34,170 nt of DNA from the NCBI GenBank assembly GCA_002633005.1, contig NMRA01000454.1, positions 165,967 to 200,136 of the forward strand, in the 5' to 3' direction. A model generated the notes under the pieces. It made no database searches. It was not told the origin of the DNA and saw nothing but the letters and a program-made list of their open reading frames with translations. The stretch comes from Phoronis australis (lineage: Eukaryota; Phoronida; Phoronidae). The stretch's first letter is position 1. The number at the start of each line of letters is the position of its first letter. Made by a program: the position numbers and the translations under genes. Of the stretch, positions 1-7,927 are shown piece by piece.

Positions 1-330
1 TCGAGTACGATTTCAAGCTCACTGCCAGACCAAACTTGAAATTTGGAGCATACAGGTGTATACTCGGAATTTTACTCAAATTCTTACTCGAAATATAGTT
101 GAAATACACTTCAGTTCGAGTATACTCGAAAACTGTGTACATGCTCGAAATTTCGATAACAAATTTTTCGAGTATGACATTGAATACACCAAAGCTGAGT
201 CTGTACTCGAGTTGAGTGTGAAGTCTGAGTTTGAGTACGATTCGAGTCTAAATACAGAGACTGGAGACCGGGCACAGGCTCTTTATTGGTTAAAAAAGGA
301 CGTGAAATGCTTATGAAAGCACGGGCTTGT
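1..330. repeat. Degenerate CGAGTA/TACTCG short-repeat field
   Basis: The words TCGAGTA, TACTCGA and TTCGAGT, with one- or two-base variants, recur about ten times, at roughly 1, 59, 73, 84, 115-131, 141, 166, 203 and 227-247. Two are joined back to back as TTCGAGTATACTCGAA at 115-130, a palindrome. Spacing is irregular, so this is a decayed simple repeat, not a clean satellite. It starts at the first base and probably continues to the left. The short open frame at 56-316 arises from the repeated words and shows no protein-family features. Confidence 0.55.
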
Positions 331-2056
331 ACTCAGAGAGAATTTACTGAAATTTAATTGGTGATGTTTAAGTTCATGTAGCCACGAAAATTTCGAAACG
401 TTATGGGAGTTTCCTGATTTCTGCCCCAATAACTTCGTTATACTGAACCAGGGACATATTTGTTTAAGGATGTGTCAGTGGAAGAAATGTGCATCACCAT
501 ACAGTGTAGGTATGTAGAAAGAGATTACACTCTTTCACAGTGATACCAAAGGTAGCGCTGTCAAATGCTGCTTATCGTGGCTTCTCATTGTTTAAAATAA
601 TGAAACTGACGTCATAACATTCAGTCATTCCCATTGGTTGAAATCTGGAAGACCCCTTTCTGTTTACTGTTACGTACTATGGCGACCACATTTTACTTGA
701 ATAGTAGCAAATTGTTAAAACGGGCAGTGATGGAAATAAACAAGTACAGTACATTGCATGGAAGGCGTTTGCAAGTGGTGGCGATGTGATCGATAAGCGT
801 CCGACCAAGCATGCGCATTGATGCCCGCACATGGAATTCCGTGTGTAGTTCCGCATTATATTTCCACGGGGCCAATTTTCAGCATAGAAGGCGCTGTGTC
901 AGAGGGTAGGAAGGATCTGCTGTTCTACTATAAAGACCTGTGAATACAAGAGGCTCACGTGACGCTTTACTGGCACCTGGAAGCCCACTGTAAAAAGTAG
1001 CGTCGTAGTAGACGTATAAGGGGTTTTGGTATATTAATGGCAAAATTATGACATACAGGAAAAATAAAAGAAAACAACGTATTAAGAATGCTTAGCACGA
1101 ATATTTGAACAAAGGACTCAAGAGATTTTTCATTTTCTTACCTTGAGCTTGAAGGCGGTAACTTTTGGAATTGACATGACACCTCAGTGAAAGTATATTT
1201 TTGCGATCCCTGCTCTTTAGTTTGACTGTGTAGCTAAACACACTTAAACACAGGATCCACATGTATGGTCCTCGCTGAGAAAATAATTGTTTGAGGAAGG
1301 ACCTGACCAGGGTTTATTGCCGGTTTTGATGAACTTTTCATTTAAAAGGTATTATTTGACTCCAGCGCCACATATACAATACATGAATAGATTACACGGG
1401 TGCACTGATGGGGATTTTAGAGAGCGTGCGTTGGAGGCAACGTTTACATGTGTAAAAACCCATCTTTGCCATTAAGTGTATGCCATAGAACAAAGAAACT
1501 GGTCATATGGTGTGGACAAACGAACGCTGTTTCTAATGGTATGTCATAATTTTCTCTTCCTATTAGCAGTAATACTGCTGTTGCATTTACATGTACTTTC
1601 GGAAAGTAACAAAGACATGTTGTTTTGTCACTTAACTCTTTCTGCAATACAGAACAGGCCCGTAGCCAGCATTGGGCAGGGGGCGTTTCGAATTTCTAGA
1701 ACGGTGGACCTTTAATATTTTGCAAACGTCAAAACTGTGGTTTTCGATAAGGCCCTTGACGCAACGATGACTCACAACTTTATGTTCCTGAGATGAGACG
1801 GAATTTGTTGTACGGTACCAGAAACGAGGATGCTTTGACGGTTGCTCACAAAGGGACTCACATTCGTATGCAATGTAGTGCATTAAGAAAATATCCTGCC
1901 AAAATTTCAAATCAAACATGCTTAAATGAGTGGATGATTACACCTCATTACATACTCGGACGGATATATGAAGTTTAATCGGAGAATGACTTGACAAATC
2001 TGTTTATCTGGTTGTATTTTGCGTGTTACTTACATGCCACTTGTTTACATGGCTGG
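331..2056. other. No recognisable gene
   Basis: AT-rich sequence with only short open frames (up to about 95 codons) on both strands. None shows a recognisable domain or convincing splice sites, and I see no repeat structure. It is best read as intergenic or intronic. Confidence 0.5.
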
Positions 2057-2656
2057 ACATGTAGCAACACTCCGCTATTTTGAAGGTTCGCTATTCCGGA
2101 GGTTCACATCTCCGAATATTTAAATTTTCGGACCCAAGTGTATTTTTTATACTTCTACATGCAAATTTCGTTTATTAGATGCAATGAGTGGGGTACCTAC
2201 ATGTATACCGAAAACAACGCCTGGGTACTAAAAACACCCCAGGCGCATGAAAAATTGCCCGCATGTCTTACGAATACGGAAAATAAGTACGTACTTGCAT
2301 TATTAAAAGAATATGAAGTCGGAATATTGATGAATTATAAACCACGATTCATTCATCAAATTCATGTCAAAATCGCATCGCAGCACAATTGGAAAGTTAA
2401 GGACCCCTGCGCCTCAACCTCACCCAAGGAACCACGCACACGACAGGGTAGAAACCGGTTGGTCGACGCAGACCTGCCGACCCATGCCCCAGATGTTGTC
2501 CGTGCAGTTGAGAATGAGTCGTGGTCAGACAATCAGAGTAATGAACTATCGGAGTTCTGGTTTCTGAATTATGGAAATTTGAAGTAATGAATGAAGTTGC
2601 GAACCTTCGGAGTAGTGGGCCTTCCGAAGTAGTAGACCTTCGGAGCAGTGACATGT
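2057..2656. mobile_element. Foldback/MITE-like element candidate
   Basis: A left arm (2057-2120) and a right arm (2596-2656) are imperfect inverted copies. Both start ACATGT at the outer edge and carry CTCCGAAGGTT-type words. About 33 bases align at roughly three quarters identity (GGTTCGCTATTCCGGAGG against GGTCTACTACTTCGGAAGG). Within the right arm the word repeats with a period near 20. The interior is about 480 bp, including an open frame of 149 codons (2138-2587, plus strand) with no recognisable domain. No clear target duplication is visible, so the class is unknown. A non-autonomous foldback element is my inference. Confidence 0.4.
2218..2245. repeat. Perfect 8-bp hairpin inside the foldback candidate
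   Basis: CGCCTGGG (2218-2225) and CCCAGGCG (2238-2245) are perfect reverse complements around a 12-base loop. The surrounding sequence is AT-rich, so the GC-rich stem stands out. No function is evident. Confidence 0.6.
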
Positions 2657-3156
2657 AACATTGGAACTATTTTCCATCAATTTGTTGCTGAGCACCATTG
2701 GTAATGATCAACAAGACAAGACTTCTTTCATTGACCAAAACTGAAGTCTAGGCCTACTTTCCCGAATAAAGTGGACATGCTCGTCGGTTTTTTCAGTGCA
2801 AGAAAACACGATAGTTAAATGTCTGGTTTTTGAGCACGACAGAGGACTGTCTATAGTGAACTTACAGTCAGCGTGTACAGAATTTAAAAGACGGAACGCA
2901 CACGAGTACAAGCATGCATGTCAACCCTTCAATCCGCACTGTGAACAGTGGATGAACAACATATTTACATATTTGACGATCACTTTCAATTCGAAATTGA
3001 AAATGCCCGCACTCTATCGTACTATGCTGGCAATTACACTGTATACCGAAATATCACAGTAACAAACATCGATTGTTGGCTGTTTTGTTTCTTAGCCGAT
3101 TACAAGTCCTTTCACACCGCACTACATTTTGGGAGCTCTCTCACTGTAGCTTACTT

Positions 3157-3184
3157 AGGTCATAGAACTAGGGTTCTATGCCTA
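3157..3184. repeat. Stem-loop, 12 paired bases with one bulge
   Basis: CATAGAAC (3161-3168) pairs perfectly with GTTCTATG (3173-3180) across a TAGG loop. The stem extends outward by TAGG/CCTA with one bulged T. It directly precedes a TACATG microsatellite, suggesting slippage-prone sequence, not a gene. Confidence 0.6.
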
Positions 3185-3207
3185 GGTACATGTACATGTA
3201 CATGTAT
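3185..3207. repeat. (TACATG)n microsatellite
   Basis: Three uninterrupted six-base units. The self-complementary ACATGT word recurs across the whole window, for example near 2057, 2651, 18785 and 20740. Confidence 0.8.
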
Positions 3208-4106
3208 AGATATTCACTCCCTTGTTACACTTTGGTGTTGTCACCACACGCGTTCAGTACTGATGGACAACATAAAGCCTCCTCTTATCGTCTGTACATG
3301 TACGATCGTCGTCTACACAAACGCCACTTGGGCAACGTAAAGCGCTTTGAATCAGGAAACTAACTCAAAATTATTTCCAACTTAGTTATCATTGTAGTTA
3401 GCAGTAACAATTGCTGCAACAAACGTGTTGTTCTTCATCTATATGCTATCCTTAACGGATATGCTAAGGCTGGACCCTTTCCGCGGGGGGGGGTCGATTA
3501 AAGCCCCCGAACCCCCTTGTCTATGGGCCTGCAGAATAAAATTCGTTTTTTGTTGCATTCGTATACCGTGTGTACGAGTATTCAAGCCCACATATGCGTA
3601 TGGCAATTTTCCAAAGAAAATTTTGAGCCAGCATTTCCCGGCCATATTGACGCAAGGGCCTGTGGTGTATTTCACTTACGTAAGCAGACGACTGTCCCTT
3701 ATACATGTACACAAATGAAATTCAAGTTTGTTGTTTTCTGTGTCATTCCTTGCAGCTTTCATTTAATTCAGTTGATATAGAATAAAATTAGGACGACATA
3801 CTCATGATCTACAATATATTCAAGATCCAAATAAATATAGTCACAATACGATTCTTGGATTCGTGTGTCATACTATGTGCAGACTCACTTCTAAATTGAG
3901 AGCAACTACAAAAAGCAACGCAGCACCTATACTCGACCTGGTTTTTCGGTTTAGCGCTTAAAGTCTCAGTGTCATCCACATAACTAATCACCCACAAAAT
4001 TTACCATGCCACCAATAGTGCTTTCTTTCATTGTTAGGCATTTTAAAAGAACCGACTAATCTTGGGGGCTTTTCGGATGATCGTACAGCACACATCACGA
4101 ATTTTT

Positions 4107-4290
4107 GGCCGACCGGTCGGAAATTGGTCGACGACCGGCCGTCGACCGGTCGTCTAGCCGACCAGCAGCCGACCAACAACGGTCGGCTAGGAGCCGTCTG
4201 CTTAGTCGCCTCTGTGGTCGGCACTTGGGTCGGCTAATTGGTCGCCTAGCGTAGACGACCAATTCGGATTAAGCGTGTCCTTGGTCGGCA
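4107..4290. repeat. GGTCG/CGACC inverted-word cluster
   Basis: GGTCG or its complement CGACC occurs about fifteen times in 184 bp, in both orientations. It forms stacked palindromes such as GACCGGTC and GGTCGACGACCGG near 4110-4155. The segment is far richer in CpG and GC than its flanks and ends about 230 bp before the 18S rRNA fragment. No family is recognised. Confidence 0.6.
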
Positions 4291-4362
4291 ATTACCATTT
4301 TATGACTTAGCGGGTGAACTTTGAACAAACAAATATTTAACTGTTCGCTGTTCTTTTACCAG

Positions 4363-4489
4363 TGGCAACTCCGGTCTTGACATCGGTTTATCAAATTTTG
4401 TTCAACTATTAAATGGAGGTAAAATCGAATCAACCTACACATACGAAGTGCGTGGCATTACACAAGCCGAAAACCTTATGTTGAATTAA
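4363..4489 (+). CDS. Possible 3'-terminal exon, unrecognised protein
   Basis: A pyrimidine-rich tract ending in CAG (4341-4362) could be a splice acceptor. Behind it one frame is open for 41 codons from 4364 and ends with TAA at 4487-4489. The peptide begins GNSGLDIGLSNFVQLLNGG and ends ITQAENLMLN; its composition is plausible for protein but I recognise no family. It lies between the GGTCG cluster and the 18S fragment. A frame this short can be open by chance, and there is no upstream exon to pair it with. Confidence 0.2.
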
Positions 4490-4516
4490 TGACGGCGTGG
4501 TAAAATCAAACGTTAA

Positions 4517-4676
4517 GTGTGCCAGCAGCCGCGGTAATTCCAGCTCCAATAGCGTATATTAAAGTTGTTGCAGTTAAAAAGCTCGTAGTTGGATGTCGGG
4601 TCTAGGCTTGCGGTCCGCCTCGCGGCGTGCACTGCTCGTCCTGGCCTACCTCCCGGTTTTCCCTTGGTTCTCTTAA
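4517..4676 (+). pseudogene. 18S rRNA pseudogene, part 1 (V4 region)
   Basis: The match to eukaryotic small-subunit rRNA starts abruptly at GTGCCAGCAGCCGCGG and runs through the segment leading to GCTCGTAGTTGGAT and the start of V4. It stops at TTAA (4673-4676), where a transposon interrupts it. The bases just before 4517 do not match the expected GGCAAGTCTG, and I found no 18S 5' end upstream. About the first 570 bases of the gene are therefore missing. A functional 18S needs those domains, and together with the lesions in part 2 this marks a dead, displaced copy. Confidence 0.9.
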
Positions 4677-4688
4677 AGTCACTATTTC
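4677..4688 (+). repeat. Left terminal inverted repeat
   Basis: AGTCACTATTTC next to the left TTAA duplication. One base differs from the right end (T against G at the third position). Confidence 0.8.
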
Positions 4689-4826
4689 TTTTACTTTCGC
4701 CTGCTTAGATCACAAATTGAGCTTTGCCAATCGAAAGATATCACTAAAATTAACACTTTTCGTAAATTACAGCCGTGTACATACTCTCGTTATTTTACTA
4801 TTAATTTTTTAAAATTTAAAAAAAGT

Positions 4827-4913
4827 GGGCGGACCTTCAGCCAACCCTCATTATTTATGCGGGGTTGCCAGTGGAGAGATTACCCATAATGCACACGAAT
4901 CAGCTGACGGAAG
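4827..4913 (+). promoter_or_regulatory. Promoter-like segment inside the TTAA element
   Basis: Three promoter-type words occur in order: a GC box GGGCGG (4827-4832), ATTACCCATAATGCAC (4879-4894), which resembles the ZNF143/Staf site core CCCANAATGC, and CGGAAG (4908-4913), an ETS-like core. Such combinations are usual in promoters of broadly expressed animal genes. They end seven bases before a possible start codon. The ZNF143-like word is the least likely of the three to occur by chance. The functional role is inferred. Confidence 0.4.
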
Positions 4914-4919
4914 AGAAAC

Positions 4920-4941
4920 ATGTCAAGCACAAGCGGTAGAG
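4920..4941 (+). CDS. Possible short coding first exon
   Basis: An ATG at 4920, in the context GAGAAACATG, opens seven codons (MSSTSGR) and is followed by a strong splice donor, GAG|GTGAGTAAG, at 4941/4942. That gives a 22-bp coding first exon ending in phase 1. It lies directly behind the GC-box/ZNF143/ETS-like segment. I recognise no protein and cannot assign a second exon. It could be the first exon of the element's own deleted transposase gene, or a captured host promoter and first exon. A donor of this quality can occur by chance in a window this size. Confidence 0.3.
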
Positions 4942-5277
4942 GTGAGTAAGGTGTTTTGGGACTTCTTGCCAGCTAAACAAGAAATCAGAATGTACAAACA
5001 TTTGGAAATCACAGCTTGATTCTTACTCGTAAACAACAAGATTAATTTGTTCTGAACCTCGGTTCTCTCAACTATTTCTGTCGCTATCCCGGGTCATTCG
5101 AAGTCGACGTATCCCCCGTTTACTCGTCTATATATTACATAATATACAGGCTACAGCCTCTTGAGTTGTGTTCAATTTTAAACCTGCAATCGAGTCTTAG
5201 TGATTCATGACTTCGTCGAGCTTGGTTGTTAACGTTTCCTCTTCTGGGAGATTATGTACAACTCGGAGGTGCACGAT

Positions 5278-5278
5278 N
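5278..5278. other. Assembly gap (single N)
   Basis: One N inside the TTAA element. The flanks show no overlap, so the true length and content of the element at this point are unknown. Confidence 0.9.
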
Positions 5279-5439
5279 ATGCTCAGTCAAAGACACCAAG
5301 GATTTTACTAAAGGAATATTGTAATGTCGGTGTGCTCTATTATGTACTGTTAGGCAGTAAAATAAATCTACCATCTGAAAACTAAGTATGGTTAGCATTG
5401 CTGTAACAAGTGCGCCTCGGACATCCGTTGACGACTTAC

Positions 5440-5524
5440 CTGTCGAGCAAAATCTTTCCTCACTGAGACCGTGTAACAGCCATCTGGGATCGCAGATAAG
5501 TCCAGCATCCAAACTGATCTTCAT
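5440..5524 (-). CDS. Possible first exon on the minus strand, unrecognised
   Basis: On the minus strand an ATG at 5524-5522 opens a 28-codon frame (starting MKISLDAGLICDPRW) that ends at a consensus donor, CAG|GTAAGT (5440/5439). About 70 bases upstream is the TATA-like word TATTTATAG (complement of 5591-5599). The peptide resembles nothing I know. It lies inside the TTAA element and converges with the plus-strand candidate at 4920, so at most one is likely to be a real first exon. Chance is a fair alternative. Confidence 0.2.
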
Positions 5525-6085
5525 TTCAAACTTTACGGCGGTAATAGTCAACTTGAGGACGATTAGCAAGCCTTTTCAACGGAGGACAACCTATAAATAC
5601 CGAACGCCTGCCATTACTTGTTTGGTATGCGTGAACTTTGCTTAATCTGAAGATCGCGTAAGCGTGAGCTCTTAATTAAATACACATTAAAAAAATGTGG
5701 TGAATATTTTGTTCAATGTAGCGAATTTCTGTAATTATTGCTTCCAAAAGCACTTATTTCACCCGTTTACTAATTATAGTAGCTTGAACGTGATTATTTG
5801 AGTGGCTATTCCGAGTTCACGTAGGCCTTTATACGATCTTGAGATTAACCGAAACTCCAAGTTCATCTTCGACACTCGAATCTTCGATTGACACTTCGTC
5901 CGGCATCCATTTATTTCTTGGTGCACCACACAAAATGAAAAATTAAGCTAAAAAAATCTGTATTAAATTCAGTTCATTATAAAAAAATTCGATGCCTTGG
6001 CGAAGGCTATTATTTGGGCTTAGGTTTCGAATAAAAGTGTTTGCGTAAAGATCCGTTTCATGAAGTTTTTAACAAAAATGAAGCG

Positions 6086-6097
6086 GAAATAGTGCCT
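6086..6097 (-). repeat. Right terminal inverted repeat
   Basis: Read on the minus strand from 6097 it is AGGCACTATTTC, matching the left end at 11 of 12 bases, and it abuts the right TTAA duplication at 6098-6101. Confidence 0.8.
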
Positions 6098-6972
6098 TTA
6101 AGAGAGTGTCTAGGGTGGCCGGAACGTTTACTTTGAAAAAATTAGAGTGTTCAAAGCAGGCAGTCTGCCTGAATAATGGTGCATGGAATAATGGAATAGG
6201 ACCTCGGTTCTATTTCGTTGGTTTTCGGAACTTGAGGTAATGATTAAGAGGGACAGAAGGGGGCATTCGTATTACGGTGTTAGAGGTGAAATTCTTTGAT
6301 CGCCGTAAGACGAACAACTGCGAACGCATTTGCCAAAAATGTTTTCATTAATCAAGAACGAAAGTCAGAGGTTGGAAGACGATCAGATACCGTCGTAGTT
6401 CTGACCATAAACGATGCCAACTAGCGACCGCCGGAGTTGCTTCAATGACTCGGCGGGCTGCTTCCGGGAAACCAAAGTCTTTGGGTTCCTGGGGAAGTGT
6501 GGGTGCAAAGCCGGAACTTAAAGGAAGGGCACCACCAGGAGTGGAGCCTGCGGCTTAATTTGACTCAACACGGGAAAGCTCACCATGCCCGGACACTGTA
6601 AGAATTGACAGATTGAGAACTCTTTCTTGATTCGGTGGGTGGTGGTGCATGGCCGTTCTTAGTTGGTGGAGCGATTTGTCTGGTTAATTCCGTTAACGAA
6701 CGAGACTCTAGCCTGCTAAATAGTTCACCGGTCCCAATGTGCCGGTGCCAAGCGGCGTTTAGCCGCACGAGATTGAGCAATAACAGGTCTGTGATGCCCC
6801 TAGATGTTAGGGGCCGCACGTGCGCTACACTGAAGGAATCAGCGTGCGTCTACCCTGGCATGGGAAGGTTGGGTAACCCGTTCAACCTCCTTCGTGCAAG
6901 GGATTGGGGCTTGTAATTCTTTCCCATGAACGAGGAATTCCCAGTAAGAGCGAGTCATAAACTCGCGTTGAT

Positions 6973-7020
<48 letters not shown>

Positions 7021-7104
7021 CGGTTTAGTGAGAGCCTCGGATTGGTCCCTGCACGGTGTGCAACCAACGCGCCGGTGTGCCGAGAAGCTGCTCAAACTTG
7101 ATCG

Positions 7105-7164
<60 letters not shown>
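6098..7164 (+). pseudogene. 18S rRNA pseudogene, part 2 (V4 to 3' end)
   Basis: 18S sequence resumes after the transposon and runs to the standard 3' end, AGGTGAACCTGCGGAAGGATCATTA, at 7164. Compared with the conserved eukaryotic sequence it carries: a 9-base loss at about 6524 (AAAGGAATTGACGGAAGGG reduced to AAAGGAAGGG), a 16-base loss at about 6750 removing CTTCTTAGAGGGACAA, a 1-base loss at about 6427, and many substitutions in core helices, e.g. TTCTTTGATCG for TTCTTGGATCG near 6294. The two larger deletions fall between short direct repeats (GGAA; CAA), as expected from slippage. The 9-base deletion removes part of the near-universal 926 segment, so this copy cannot be functional. Lineage placement by these bases is tentative. 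Confidence 0.9.
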
Positions 7165-7167
<3 letters not shown>

Positions 7168-7704
7168 TTACCCCGCTTGCCGGACTACTAGTTCGCAAGA
7201 GTCGGTCGTCACTCGACAAGACACGAACCCAAGACCGCGGCCGCCACGGCCGCGGCGGCGGGAGCAGTCGGGCTCCGATGCCCGAATTTCCGCGGCGCCG
7301 CGCCTGGGGTCGAGAGCTGCGAGGTGGTCGCGGCTCCGGCCCCTGCCGACGAGCGCGGCAGTGCAACGAACGACAACACCTTTGACGTGGGTACCTGTCC
7401 GTCCCCCTGCGCGGGGGCGGGGTAGCAACAGTGCGCGCAGGACACGGATCTCGTCAATTTTGGCGAGCTGGCGCGTCCGCCTGTGCGAGGTTCAAAGAGT
7501 CGTGCGGGATTTGTCCCCTCCCTGCCTGACGGCAGGCGAGGCGGGCTCGTCCGTCCCGGTGTCCGGACGCAGAGACCACCCGAAGAGGCAGGCGAAAGCC
7601 GCCCGGCACGACTGCCCCGTCGTTTTCCGTTCCCACTATACTGTTAGCAAAGCACCGTCGGCGCGGCCTCCGGCCTCGTCGCAGACAAACACACAAACGA
7701 AATA
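7165..7704 (+). other. ITS1 spacer
   Basis: 540 bp between the 18S 3' end and the 5.8S start, GC-rich with CG-rich runs near 7235-7330. Open frames on both strands here are by-products of the base composition. There is no rRNA-like sequence inside and no sign of a gene. Confidence 0.85.
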
Positions 7705-7862
7705 CAACTCTGAGCGGTGGATCATTCGGCTCGTGTGTCGATGAAGAACGCAGCCATCTGCGTGAAGTAATGTGAATTGCAGGACTCATTGAACATCGAC
7801 ATCTTGAACGCATATTGCGGCTCCGGGTCACTCCCGGGGCCACGCCTGTCTGAGAGTCGGTT
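7705..7862 (+). rRNA. 5.8S rRNA copy in a damaged rDNA unit
   Basis: About 158 bp, full family length. It contains the conserved blocks GCGGTGGATCATTCGGCTCG, GTCGATGAAGAACGCAGC, AATGTGAATTGCAGGA, GAACATCGACATCTTGAACG and the GCCTGTCTGAG end. 5.8S rRNA pairs with 28S rRNA in the large ribosomal subunit. Several positions look eroded relative to the usual metazoan sequence: CATTCGG for CACTCGG, CTCGTGTGTCG for CTCGTGCGTCG (a CpG to TpG change) and GAGAGTC for GAGCGTC. No large deletion is seen. Since the flanking 18S is broken and no 28S follows, it is very probably not expressed as part of a working unit. Ends are placed by family length and may be off by a few bases. Confidence 0.88.
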
Positions 7863-7927
7863 TGTAATCTATCGCAGGCAACGCGCCCGCGACCTGGGAT
7901 GTCGCAGCCTTCGAGGCTTCGTCTCCT
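7863..7927 (+). other. Truncated ITS2 start
   Basis: About 65 bp following 5.8S, GC-rich and spacer-like, then an abrupt change into the tandem repeat at about 7928. No 28S rRNA sequence occurs anywhere downstream in the window. The rDNA fragment therefore ends inside ITS2. Confidence 0.7.

Larger units (their letters stand above)
2661..4106. other. No recognisable gene; one hairpin and one microsatellite
   Basis: Short open frames overlap on both strands without recognisable domains. A homopolymer G run and a C-rich stretch occur near 3485-3515. Apart from the hairpin and microsatellite at 3157-3207 I see nothing here. Confidence 0.5.
4673..6101. mobile_element. TTAA-flanked DNA transposon inserted in 18S rDNA
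   Basis: TTAA occurs at 4673-4676 and again at 6098-6101. Just inside are inverted ends AGTCACTATTTC (4677-4688) and AGGCACTATTTC (reverse strand, 6097-6086), 11 of 12 identical. Removing the insert and one TTAA rejoins the 18S V4 region at the expected length. The element proper is 4677-6097, about 1.42 kb, but a single N at 5278 may hide more. TTAA duplications are typical of piggyBac and Kolobok transposons. The TTAAAGG end resembles the TTAAAGGRR ends I recall for Xenopus T2/Kolobok MITEs, so Kolobok is slightly favoured. No transposase is recognisable, so it is probably non-autonomous. Confidence 0.8.

Noticed and set aside
3480-3520. G-quadruplex from the G and C runs
   Set aside because: Neither strand has four G runs within a short distance; one strand has one long run and the other two.
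4673-6101. Group I intron or R-element-like retrotransposon as the 18S interruption
   Set aside because: No intron core helices, no homing endonuclease or reverse transcriptase. TTAA duplications and inverted ends fit a DNA transposon.
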